From Bacteroidales bacterium (GTDB taxonomy: Bacteria > Bacteroidota > Bacteroidia > Bacteroidales > NBLH01), in NCBI GenBank assembly GCA_027083715.1, contig JALWNR010000667.1:1-10866 (forward strand): 10,866 bases of DNA, in the 5' to 3' direction. The translations under genes were made by a program, and so were the position numbers. Shown here one piece after another: positions 1-6,426 of the stretch; the stretch's first letter is position 1; each line of letters opens with the position of its first letter. The notes beneath the pieces were generated by a model. The model did not search any database and was not told the DNA's origin. It saw only the letters and a program-made list of their open reading frames with translations.

Positions 1-98
1 TCTACTTCGTTACGAATTCCTTGAAATATAAAGATATGTCGGCGGAATTCGGTGCCTCGTATCTGCATAAAGAGAATTTCATGAATTATTGCGGTTAA
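1..98 (+). CDS. C-terminal end of an unrecognised protein (5' truncated by window edge)
   Basis: The third + strand frame is open from the window edge to a TAA at 96-98 and gives 31 residues, ending in the motif ENFMNYCG. The other two + frames stop within the first 30 bases. A strong hairpin terminator starts 20 bases after the stop, which supports this being a real gene end and not a chance open frame. I do not recognise the family from so short a piece; no catalytic motif, repeat or sorting signal is visible. It converges on the norB unit, and the shared terminator fits that arrangement. Confidence 0.55.
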   Translation, partial: YFVTNSLKYKDMSAEFGASYLHKENFMNYCG

Positions 99-117
99 GC
101 AAACATTTTCAATAAAA

Positions 118-150
118 AAATCCGTTAGGAAACAAATTCCTAACGGATTT
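118..150. terminator. Bidirectional rho-independent terminator
   Basis: A perfect 14-bp stem (118-131 paired with 137-150) encloses a 5-base loop. On the minus strand the stem is followed by a run of seven T, so it is a strong terminator for transcripts arriving from norB. On the plus strand the stem itself ends in ATTT, which gives a weaker terminator for the gene ending at 98. Confidence 0.88.
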
Positions 151-440
151 ACAAGTCAAACTATTACTCAAAACCAATAATTAACCCATATTATTCACAG
201 GTTTTTGTTGATTTTCTTGTATCAAACTGCTTAACTGATAATTACAAGTGTTGCGGTTAAGAAATACAACACTTAAATTTATTCGCATTTGGCTCATTAG
301 ATTAAAGTTCGGGAGCTTTACTTTTATCTTTGCGCATTCCGATGAATCGGAACAGGCTTTTTATCTATTACCTGTTCCAAACTTGTTTCGGAAAAGAAAA
401 TTTTATGAACAGCGAAGCCCACCGAAAGTAATAATACAGC
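151..440. other. Intergenic region with overlapping inverted repeats and a promoter-like box
   Basis: No convincing gene lies here. Visible structure: a 7-bp inverted repeat with a 2-base spacer (337-352, arm TTCCGAT); an overlapping 8-bp inverted repeat (arms GGAACAGG at 349-356 and CCTGTTCC at 371-378); a perfect Bacteroidota -7 box TATCTTTG on the plus strand at 325-332 with no clear -33 box; and a second copy of the 11-mer TTGCGGTTAAG (251-261, first copy 89-99). On the minus strand this is the 3' untranslated region of norB, up to the terminator at 118-150. Confidence 0.6.
181..297 (-). CDS. Possible small ORF (38 aa), function unknown
   Basis: ATG at 295-297 and TAA at 181-183 on the minus strand give 38 residues. 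The frame stays open upstream of the ATG by about 21 further codons. No Shine-Dalgarno sequence, transmembrane segment or known motif is visible. It lies 143 bases after the norB stop and just before the terminator at 118-150, so it would be co-transcribed with norB if it is real. It could equally be a chance open frame in the norB 3' untranslated region or the remnant of a lost gene. Confidence 0.18.
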   Translation of the reverse strand: MSQMRINLSVVFLNRNTCNYQLSSLIQENQQKPVNNMG

Positions 441-2678
441 TTAAGCTTCTTTTTTTGAAAAGAAAACTTTTGCAGTTAAATCATACAAAATAATACCACC
501 ACCAACAATCATCAAGGTATCCGGTATTAAACGCAGCCACATCCATACTTTCATCGGCTCAACCGCATCTCTTAATCTTGCATAAAAATAACCCAAATCA
601 CTTGCAATTTTTGTTTGTTCAATACCAATAATATAAGTAGGTATTGCAAATAATAAAGCACCGATGGTTAAGAACCAAAATCCATAACGTGATAATTTTT
701 CATTCCAAACCAAACCTTTTGCCAAAGAATTGGCTCGTGCGGTCATATATAAGAAAGCCAAAGAAATGTATCCGAATGCACCCAATAAAGCAATATGTCC
801 GTGAGGCATAATTAAATAAGTTCCGTGCGAGAAATAACTAATTGTGGGTGTGTTTATTACCATACCAAAAAAACCAGCTCCAATCCAGTTCAGAATTGCC
901 GAGCCTGAAATCCACAAAAAGGGTATTGCAAAATCGAATTTTTCGCCTGCGGCTTTTTGCTCTCTGCGGTTTTTCATTGCTTCAACAATCATCAATGCCA
1001 AAGGCAAAGGCTCTAATGCTGAGAATATTCCACCAATGGCAATCCAGTATTCGTCCAATCCTTGCCACCAATAGTGATGACCTACACCCAAAGTTCCGCT
1101 CAACATAATCAAAAACAGTTCAAAAAGCATTGTACGCACAGCTACTTTCTGAGAAATCAGTCCTAAAGAAACGGTAAAGAAAGCAATTACACCCGCTGCA
1201 AACAATTCAAAAGTTAATTCTACCCAAAGGTGAATTACCCACCAACGGTAATAATCATCTACCGTAAAGTTTGGCATAATTTTATGAACAGGCATCATTC
1301 CTGCAATGTACAAAGTGGCAATAGCAAAGGCTGACCAGATAATGGTACTTACAATCGGGTTGTTGGTTGCAGCTTTTTTAATTAATGAAACAATCAGTAT
1401 AAACCAAAATACCAAGCCTATTACTAAACCAATATCCCAAACGCGCCCAAGATTAAGTAACTCACGACCTTCGTTGCCCAGCCAGAACCATGTTTCGCGC
1501 ATCTGACCTGTTGCACCCATATATAAACCGATTAAACTACCCACAGTTACAACAACTAGCGCAACCCAAAGTACATCCACCAACCATGGATATTTATGAT
1601 CTTTGTTTGCTACCCACGGGGCAATTAGCAATCCGCCAACCAGCCAGCCTACGGCAACCCATAAAATAGCCAACTGCGTGTGCATTGAACGCAACACATT
1701 GAAAGGCAAAATTCCTTGCGAAACAATAAAATCTTTACTTGGTTCGGTATAAAGGTGTGCCAGATAACCGCCAATGATTAACTGCACAAAGAAAAGAGCA
1801 GCTACAATTACCACATATTTCAATAATTTAGCTTGCGACTTGTATAATTTTGTAATTTTCATTGCCGGTTCCAGTTTTTCGTCCGGATCTTTTTTGAAAA
1901 GATATTCATAAGCGATAAAAATTACCAGAATGGTCAATGTCCAAAGAATCAAAAATTCCCATAGTGAAATAATATGCGAATTAAAACCAGTGGTCTGATC
2001 TAAAAGCGGTTCGGGTGGCCAGTTATTTGACCAAGTACGCTCACTTGTTGTACCTTCAGTTCCGGGACGAATTGATGATGCCACCAGTTGTGACCAATCA
2101 ACAAAAGCAGCTATTTTCTCAGCTTCTTCAGGTAAAATTATCCCTCCTGGAAAAGCTCTTTCTGTGTCGCCATTCACCAGTAAATCAACCAGATAATCTA
2201 CATTTTTATGATATGCGGCAGCCGAAGCATCGGTATAAACCGTACCTGCTTCCAACAATTTTGTCTGCTTTTTTACATCCTGCTTTACGCGCTCTTTAAC
2301 AGCTCCGCGCTCCACATCGGTCAATTCTTTATTTGATTTACCGTATAATTTTTGTGCATAAAAATCATAAAGGAATTCTGCTCTGTAATGCAAAAAATCA
2401 GTTGTAAAATCAGGTCCCATATAAGCACCCATCCCCAGCATAGTACCCCAGTCCATCAGGTCGAACTGCTGAAAAAAACCTTTACCCGCCACTACATCAT
2501 CGTAGGTGTATAATACTTCACCACTTTCCGATTTTACCGTTTTAGGTATCGGCGGCACTTCTTTTTGCAAATTAGCCGTATAATAAATCAGCATCGTCAC
2601 CATAAAAAGTGCGATAATCCAAAAACCCGTGTATAAACCTTTTCGGGTCATAAACTTGTCTAATAATGATTGCTTCAT
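441..2678 (-). CDS. norB: Quinol-dependent nitric oxide reductase (qNor, single subunit)
   Basis: Reduces two NO to N2O with electrons from quinol, in the cytoplasmic membrane. It serves NO detoxification or the NO step of denitrification. The 745 residues comprise an N-terminal TM helix (about 18-35), a hydrophilic domain (about 40-235) that resembles the cytochrome-c part of cNor, and a heme-copper-oxidase-type core (about 237-740). No CXXCH is present, so there is no heme c, as expected for the quinol type. Core ligands are visible: His333 and His628 (low-spin heme b), His626 (heme b3), His483, His534 and His535 with Glu487 (non-heme FeB). Glu491 and Glu556 match the other conserved glutamates of the family, and the relative spacing follows cNor NorB. 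The start ATG gives the expected N-terminal helix; there is no clear Shine-Dalgarno. It sits 84 bases downstream of an Rrf2 regulator gene, with a palindromic operator in the gap. No norC, norD or norQ is seen beside it, which is normal for qNor. Confidence 0.96.
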   Translation of the reverse strand: MKQSLLDKFMTRKGLYTGFWIIALFMVTMLIYYTANLQKEVPPIPKTVKSESGEVLYTYDDVVAGKGFFQQFDLMDWGTMLGMGAYMGPDFTTDFLHYRAEFLYDFYAQKLYGKSNKELTDVERGAVKERVKQDVKKQTKLLEAGTVYTDASAAAYHKNVDYLVDLLVNGDTERAFPGGIILPEEAEKIAAFVDWSQLVASSIRPGTEGTTSERTWSNNWPPEPLLDQTTGFNSHIISLWEFLILWTLTILVIFIAYEYLFKKDPDEKLEPAMKITKLYKSQAKLLKYVVIVAALFFVQLIIGGYLAHLYTEPSKDFIVSQGILPFNVLRSMHTQLAILWVAVGWLVGGLLIAPWVANKDHKYPWLVDVLWVALVVVTVGSLIGLYMGATGQMRETWFWLGNEGRELLNLGRVWDIGLVIGLVFWFILIVSLIKKAATNNPIVSTIIWSAFAIATLYIAGMMPVHKIMPNFTVDDYYRWWVIHLWVELTFELFAAGVIAFFTVSLGLISQKVAVRTMLFELFLIMLSGTLGVGHHYWWQGLDEYWIAIGGIFSALEPLPLALMIVEAMKNRREQKAAGEKFDFAIPFLWISGSAILNWIGAGFFGMVINTPTISYFSHGTYLIMPHGHIALLGAFGYISLAFLYMTARANSLAKGLVWNEKLSRYGFWFLTIGALLFAIPTYIIGIEQTKIASDLGYFYARLRDAVEPMKVWMWLRLIPDTLMIVGGGIILYDLTAKVFFSKKEA

Positions 2679-2689
2679 TTTGATTATTT

Positions 2690-2719
2690 ATAAAATAGTT
2701 AATAAATATGTTAAACAAC
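2690..2719 (-). promoter_or_regulatory. Weak candidate norB promoter
   Basis: On the minus strand, GTTG (2716-2719), an 18-base spacer and TATTTTAT (2690-2697) loosely match the Bacteroidota -33 and -7 boxes; the -7 box has two mismatches to TAnnTTTG. The palindromic operator begins 2 bases upstream of the -33 box. Read-through from the regulator gene is an alternative source of norB mRNA. Confidence 0.3.
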
Positions 2720-2720
2720 A

Positions 2721-2748
2721 TTAAATACTACTTTAAAGTAGTATTTAA
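2721..2748. promoter_or_regulatory. Perfect 28-bp palindrome: probable operator for the Rrf2 regulator (norB site)
   Basis: The half-site TTAAATACTACTTT (2721-2734) is followed directly by its exact reverse complement (2735-2748). It lies 43 bases upstream of the norB ATG. A degenerate copy occurs in front of the regulator gene at 3188-3211. No T-run follows it on the minus strand, so it does not look like a terminator. Dimeric Rrf2 proteins bind palindromes of about this length, so an operator is the best reading. Confidence 0.72.
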
Positions 2749-2762
2749 TTTTAAAAAATTTT

Positions 2763-3176
2763 TTATACCTTTTGCACATCTTTCTCTGCCATCTCCGCAA
2801 TAGAGGTTGTTTCAAATAAAATCATAATCTGTGATCTAACTTTCGCCCATTTTTTATGCAGTGCACAAGGATTATCATCTGAGCAGTCTCCGAAGCCCAT
2901 AATGCATCCCATATATTTTTCCAAACCATCCACAGCATCAATAATCTGACTAACAAATATTTGCTCCGTAGGTTTTGTAAAACTATAACCTCCTTCCCTA
3001 CCCTGAATACTTTTGATAAAACCGGTTTTCGACAGTTGCGTCATAAGCCTGCGCAAATATTTATCCGAAATATTAAGCTTAGCCACCAAATCCTTTGCTG
3101 TATGAATTTGCTCCGGTTTTTTAGCCATAAAACTCAAAATCCTTAAAGAATAATCTGCTGTTTTTGATAATTTCAT
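2763..3176 (-). CDS. Rrf2-family transcriptional regulator, NsrR/IscR-like, with three Fe-S-type cysteines
   Basis: A 137-residue protein with the typical Rrf2 N-terminus (MKLSKTADYSLRIL), a winged helix-turn-helix (about 1-65, wing around GREGGY 59-64), a dimerisation helix, and a cysteine loop with Cys91, Cys98 and Cys104. In IscR and NsrR three such cysteines ligate a [2Fe-2S] or [4Fe-4S] cluster that senses cluster status or NO. Here the spacing is C-X6-C-X5-C, one longer than IscR (X5, X5) and two longer than E. coli NsrR (X4, X5). It lies directly upstream of norB, and matching palindromes precede both genes. An NO-responsive repressor of norB and of itself is therefore the best inference. 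The name nsrR is not assigned because NsrR, IscR and other Rrf2 types cannot be separated safely by eye. The start is the ATG that yields the conserved N-terminus. Confidence 0.93.
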   Translation of the reverse strand: MKLSKTADYSLRILSFMAKKPEQIHTAKDLVAKLNISDKYLRRLMTQLSKTGFIKSIQGREGGYSFTKPTEQIFVSQIIDAVDGLEKYMGCIMGFGDCSDDNPCALHKKWAKVRSQIMILFETTSIAEMAEKDVQKV

Positions 3177-3187
3177 TACAAAACTTT

Positions 3188-3211
3188 AAATACTACCTGT
3201 AAGTATTATTT
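3188..3211. promoter_or_regulatory. Imperfect palindrome: probable autoregulatory operator of the Rrf2 gene
   Basis: This 24-base site starts with AAATACTAC and ends with GTATTATTT, so it matches the perfect palindrome at 2723-2746 in most positions, with a few substitutions in the right half and centre. It lies between the -7 box (3221-3228) and the start codon (3176), on or just after the expected transcription start. Bound repressor there would block initiation or early elongation. Confidence 0.65.
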
Positions 3212-3220
3212 ATTTGAGCG

Positions 3221-3251
3221 CAAAAATAGAATTTTACAAAATTAGTACAAA
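3221..3251 (-). promoter_or_regulatory. Bacteroidota-type promoter of the Rrf2 regulator gene
   Basis: On the minus strand TTTG (3248-3251), a 19-base spacer and TATTTTTG (3221-3228) match TTTG-N19-TAnnTTTG exactly. The expected transcription start is around 3214, about 38 bases before the start codon and immediately before the operator at 3188-3211. Confidence 0.65.
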
Positions 3252-3285
3252 ATTAAATCTGAAAAATATTTGTGTTGTTAAGCAC

Positions 3286-3322
3286 AAAAAAAATCCCGAA
3301 GCTAAAAACTTCGGGATTTTTT
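3286..3322 (-). terminator. Rho-independent terminator downstream of clpB
   Basis: A 14-bp stem (3288-3301 with 3309-3322; core ATCCCGAAG) encloses a 7-base loop. On the minus strand a run of eight T ends the stem. It lies 18 bases past the clpB stop and insulates the Rrf2-norB unit from clpB. The plus strand also ends in a T-run, so the hairpin could work in both directions. Confidence 0.9.
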
Positions 3323-3339
3323 CAAACAATAAGGCTACT

Positions 3340-5928
3340 TTAATTTTTAAATATCAGATTTCCATTTTCCACATCAATAATAATCGGATGTTCTTTGGAA
3401 ACTGTTTCTGCCAATATCTGTTTTGATAATTCATTCAAAACATATTTTTGCAATACACGTTTCACCGGGCGTGCACCAAATTGCGGACTATACCCTTTCT
3501 CACCAATCCATTGAGCGGCAGCTTCGGTAATTTCCAGTTTAAAGCCTTGCTGCTCAAGCATTTTTTGTATTTTACCAAACTGTATTTCAACAATTCCTTT
3601 AATATCATCCTTACTCAATGGCAGGAACATAATTGTTTCGTCAATCCGGTTCAAAAACTCCGGACGAATTGATTTTTTCAATAATTCAAAAACTTTGTTT
3701 TTGGCTTCTTCCACCAATTCTTCTTTGTTTTCATCATTCAGATTTTCAAAAGTTTCCTGAATCAAGTGCGAACCGATATTGGAAGTCATAATCACAATGG
3801 TGTTTTTAAAATTCACCGTTCTTCCTTTATTATCGGTCAATCGTCCGTCATCCAGTACCTGCAACAAGATATTGAACACGTCCGGGTGTGCTTTTTCAAT
3901 CTCGTCCAAAAGCACTACCGAATAAGGTTTACGGCGAACGGCTTCGGTTAATTGTCCGCCTTCGTCATAACCTACATATCCGGGAGGTGCTCCTACCAAG
4001 CGCGATACCGAATGACGCTCCTGATACTCAGACATATCAATACGTGTCATCATGTGCTCGTCATCAAACAGGAACTCAGCCAGTGCTTTTGCCAATTCGG
4101 TTTTACCCACACCGGTTGTACCCAAAAAGATGAACGAACCAATCGGGCGATTTGGGTCTTGCATACCGGCGCGACTACGGCGAACTGCATCGGCAATTGC
4201 CTGAATGGCATCTTCCTGTCCCACAACACGTTTGTGCAACTCATCTTCAAGGTGCAAAAGTTTTTCGCGCTCGCTTTGCAGCATCTTGCTCACCGGAATA
4301 CCCGTCCAGCGTGCAATCAATTCGGCAATATCTTCCGGACCAACCTCCTCACGTATCAGGCTGGAACTTGCTTGCATTTCCTGCAATTCTACTTTCAGTT
4401 TTTCAATCGCCTCTTCGGCTTCTTTTACTTTTCCGTAACGAATTTCAGCAACCTTACCAAAATCACCTTCGCGTTCGGCACGGTCAGCTTCAATTTTATA
4501 ATTTTCAATATTTTGCTTGTACTTCTGAATTTTCTCAATCAGCTCTTTTTCAGCTTTCCATTTAGCCATAAAATCATTCAGCTGATCTTGCAAATTGGCT
4601 AATTCTTTGTTCAGCTCTTCCAGTCGTTTTTTGTTCTTTTCGCGCTTAATTGCCTCACGCTCAATTTCCAGATGCTTAATTTTACGTTGAATTTCATCAA
4701 TTTCTTCAGGAACCGAGTTCATTTCCAGGCGCAAACGTGCAGCAGCCTCATCAATCAGGTCAATTGCCTTATCGGGCAAAAACCGGTCGGTAATATATCT
4801 TTGCGATAACTCAACGGCTGAAATAATTGCATCGTCTTTAATCCGCACTTTATGGTGATTTTCATATCGTTCTTTCAAACCACGCAAAATGGCAATGGCA
4901 CTCATAGTATCCGGCTCGTCCACCATCACAATTTGGAAACGACGCTCCAAAGCTTTATCCTTCTCAAAATATTTCTGATATTCGCTCAAAGTAGTAGCAC
5001 CAATTGCACGTAAATCGCCACGAGCCAAAGCAGGTTTCAAGATATTGGCTGCATCCATGGCGCCTTCACCTTTTCCGGCACCTACTAAAGTGTGAATTTC
5101 ATCAATAAACAGCACAATTTCGCCATCCGATGCCAACACATCTTTCACCACACCTTTTAAACGCTCTTCAAACTCACCTTTATATTTGGCTCCGGCAATC
5201 AAAGCACCCATATCCAATGAGTAGATTTGCTTTGATTTCAGGTTTTCAGGCACATCACCATTGATAATACGATGCGCCAAACCTTCGGCAATGGCTGTTT
5301 TACCCACACCCGGTTCACCAATCAAAATTGGATTGTTTTTGGTACGGCGCGACAATATTTGCAAAATCCTACGGATTTCATCATCACGACCAATCACAGG
5401 GTCTAATTTACCGGTACGTGCACGCTCATTTAAGTTGATTGCGTAACGCTCCAGTGAGTTATAAGTATCTTCGGCAGTTTGGCTGTTTACTTTTGAGCCT
5501 TTGCGCAATTCTTCAATAGCCTGTTTCATGTGTTTTTCGGTGATACCCAAATCTTTCATCATTTGAGCCACCTGACCACCTGCTGCCAAAATACCCAATA
5601 TAATGTGCTCAACGGCAACATAATCGTCGCCAAACTCTTTGGAAAGACTGATTGCCTTTTGCAAAGCCTTTTGCCCTTCGTTTGACAAATAAGCTTCTCC
5701 CCCGCTTACTTTCGGGTAAGAATTAATAATACTATCGAGCACACGCTCAAAATTTAAAGGGTCAACCCCCATTTTTTTTAACAAGAACGCACTGACATTG
5801 TCATCAACATCCAGCACACCTTTTAAAATATGTGCCGGTTCAATTGCCTGATGACCAAATTCCATAGCAATTTGCTGTCCTTTTTGAACGGCTTCTTGTG
5901 ATTTTATTGTAAAATTATTTAAGTTCAT
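3340..5928 (-). CDS. clpB: ATP-dependent protein disaggregase ClpB (Hsp100)
   Basis: A cytosolic AAA+ hexamer that pulls polypeptides out of aggregates together with DnaK, DnaJ and GrpE. The 862 residues are the full family length. Order: double Clp_N domain (about 1-145); NBD1 with Walker A GEPGVGKT (204-211), Walker B around LFIDE (273-277), pore tyrosine Tyr249 and arginine fingers 329-330; ClpB-type middle coiled coil (about 410-525); NBD2 with Walker A GTTGVGKT (603-610), Walker B LLDE (673-676), pore loop GYVGY (650-654) and sensor-2 GAR (818-820). The long middle domain marks ClpB as opposed to ClpA, so it should not feed ClpP. The start is supported by AGGAG eight bases upstream (5937-5941), the clearest Shine-Dalgarno in the window. 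The gene is monocistronic with its own terminator. No CIRCE element is present; the upstream direct repeats may take part in its control. Confidence 0.98.
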   Translation of the reverse strand: MNLNNFTIKSQEAVQKGQQIAMEFGHQAIEPAHILKGVLDVDDNVSAFLLKKMGVDPLNFERVLDSIINSYPKVSGGEAYLSNEGQKALQKAISLSKEFGDDYVAVEHIILGILAAGGQVAQMMKDLGITEKHMKQAIEELRKGSKVNSQTAEDTYNSLERYAINLNERARTGKLDPVIGRDDEIRRILQILSRRTKNNPILIGEPGVGKTAIAEGLAHRIINGDVPENLKSKQIYSLDMGALIAGAKYKGEFEERLKGVVKDVLASDGEIVLFIDEIHTLVGAGKGEGAMDAANILKPALARGDLRAIGATTLSEYQKYFEKDKALERRFQIVMVDEPDTMSAIAILRGLKERYENHHKVRIKDDAIISAVELSQRYITDRFLPDKAIDLIDEAAARLRLEMNSVPEEIDEIQRKIKHLEIEREAIKREKNKKRLEELNKELANLQDQLNDFMAKWKAEKELIEKIQKYKQNIENYKIEADRAEREGDFGKVAEIRYGKVKEAEEAIEKLKVELQEMQASSSLIREEVGPEDIAELIARWTGIPVSKMLQSEREKLLHLEDELHKRVVGQEDAIQAIADAVRRSRAGMQDPNRPIGSFIFLGTTGVGKTELAKALAEFLFDDEHMMTRIDMSEYQERHSVSRLVGAPPGYVGYDEGGQLTEAVRRKPYSVVLLDEIEKAHPDVFNILLQVLDDGRLTDNKGRTVNFKNTIVIMTSNIGSHLIQETFENLNDENKEELVEEAKNKVFELLKKSIRPEFLNRIDETIMFLPLSKDDIKGIVEIQFGKIQKMLEQQGFKLEITEAAAQWIGEKGYSPQFGARPVKRVLQKYVLNELSKQILAETVSKEHPIIIDVENGNLIFKN

Positions 5929-5936
5929 AATTAAAT

Positions 5937-5941
5937 CTCCT
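5937..5941 (-). promoter_or_regulatory. Ribosome binding site of clpB
   Basis: On the minus strand AGGAG stands eight bases before the ATG. It fixes the clpB start and is notable because the other genes here lack such a site. Confidence 0.75.
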
Positions 5942-5971
5942 TTTTTTATTTCTTATTCGTTTCTGGACTAT

Positions 5972-6003
5972 CAATTTTACTGCCAGAATAAAAACCAAGC
6001 AAA
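5972..6003 (-). promoter_or_regulatory. Probable clpB promoter
   Basis: On the minus strand TTTG (6000-6003), a 20-base spacer and TAAAATTG (5972-5979) match the Bacteroidota consensus with one mismatch in the -7 box. The expected transcription start is near 5966, leaving a leader of about 38 bases that includes the Shine-Dalgarno. The first of two direct repeats begins 1 base upstream of the -33 box. Confidence 0.45.
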
Positions 6004-6004
6004 A

Positions 6005-6051
6005 TCAAGACATATTGACATTAAAAATAAACAATCAAAGACAAATTGACA
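6005..6051. repeat. Two direct repeats, about three helical turns apart, upstream of clpB
   Basis: TCAAGACATATTGACA (6005-6020) and TCAAAGACAAATTGACA (6035-6051) differ by one inserted A and one substitution. Their start-to-start distance is 30 bases, about three DNA turns, and the first abuts the clpB -33 box. Read on the minus strand, each contains two TGTC elements 8 bases apart. This placement is that of an activator site; the binding protein is unknown. Confidence 0.5.
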
Positions 6052-6108
6052 GGTGCAATATTTTATAATTCTCCTAAATTTAGCAATTTTATTTTAAAAT
6101 TATTTTTT

Positions 6109-6116
6109 TATCTTTG
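6109..6116 (+). promoter_or_regulatory. Perfect Bacteroidota -7 box (TATCTTTG), -33 box unclear
   Basis: TATCTTTG fits TAnnTTTG fully. No TTTG or TTG lies 19-21 bases upstream, which lowers confidence. It is followed after 10 bases by a mini-ORF and after about 310 bases by the chemoreceptor-like gene. Confidence 0.35.
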
Positions 6117-6126
6117 GAAAGGAAAA

Positions 6127-6162
6127 ATGAAACGACAAAATGAACAAGCAAGATTGAAATAA
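6127..6162 (+). CDS. Possible leader peptide or remnant mini-ORF (11 aa)
   Basis: ATG to TAA encodes MKRQNEQARLK. A purine-rich GGAAAGGAAAA precedes the ATG and could act as a ribosome binding site, and a perfect -7 box lies just upstream. The peptide is strongly basic and polar. Its position would make it a leader peptide at the head of the long transcript to the chemoreceptor-like gene, but a chance ORF is at least as likely. Confidence 0.2.
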   Translation: MKRQNEQARLK

Positions 6163-6426
6163 TCACTTACAAATTTATTTTAATTTTTGTATCCGTGAGT
6201 TAAAGTTTATTTATCACATAAAGAAATAATTACTTTAATCGTGTGGTTCTTCTGCAGTAGAGGAACAGGCTATACTGTAAAAAAATAGTAAAAAAATCAC
6301 GTAGAACATCCATAACAAATAAACTTGACACACAAGGACATAATTATTTAAAACAAACAAATGACCACTTCCCTGGTATTCACGGGTGTTTAGTGTGGCA
6401 ATAGAAATAATTTAAAATAAAAACAG

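Larger units (their letters stand above)
5929..6426. other. Divergent intergenic region between clpB and the chemoreceptor-like gene
   Basis: The left third (to about 6051) holds the clpB promoter and direct repeats. The remaining 375 bases are very AT-rich and contain a perfect plus-strand -7 box (6109-6116), a mini-ORF (6127-6162), another ten-codon open frame (6361-6393) without a ribosome binding site, and weak stem-loops such as TTAAAGT at 6200-6206 with ACTTTAA at 6232-6238. No perfect TAnnTTTG box lies between 6163 and the start codon at 6427, so the downstream gene may use the distant box and carry a leader of about 300 bases. Confidence 0.5.

Noticed and set aside
248..493. Plus-strand open frame of 81 codons
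   Set aside because: It starts with GTG, has no ribosome binding site, runs antisense into the 3' end of norB, and its composition is low-complexity basic/aromatic, unlike a protein.
3214..3426. Plus-strand open frame of 70 codons between the regulator and clpB
   Set aside because: It crosses the terminator hairpin at 3286-3322 and overlaps the clpB 3' end in antisense.
3952..4602. Plus-strand open frame of 216 codons
   Set aside because: It lies wholly antisense to the conserved clpB coding sequence; its length follows from clpB codon bias and it shows no family motif.
6046..6069. TTGACA followed by TATAAT, resembling a sigma-70 promoter
   Set aside because: The spacer is only 12 bases, and the Bacteroidota primary sigma factor uses other boxes; the TTGACA is better explained as part of the direct repeat.
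6262..6271. 10-mer GGAACAGGCT also found at 349-358
   Set aside because: The flanks do not match beyond this and the surroundings differ, so a chance repeat is the simplest view.
6253..6279. Stem-loop with CAGTA/TACTG arms before an A-rich run
   Set aside because: Only five canonical pairs plus a wobble, a 13-base loop, and an A-run in place of a T-run on the plus strand, so it is not a terminator.
6361..6393. Ten-codon open frame starting ATGACCACTTCC
   Set aside because: No ribosome binding site, no promoter box nearby, and the length is within chance expectation.
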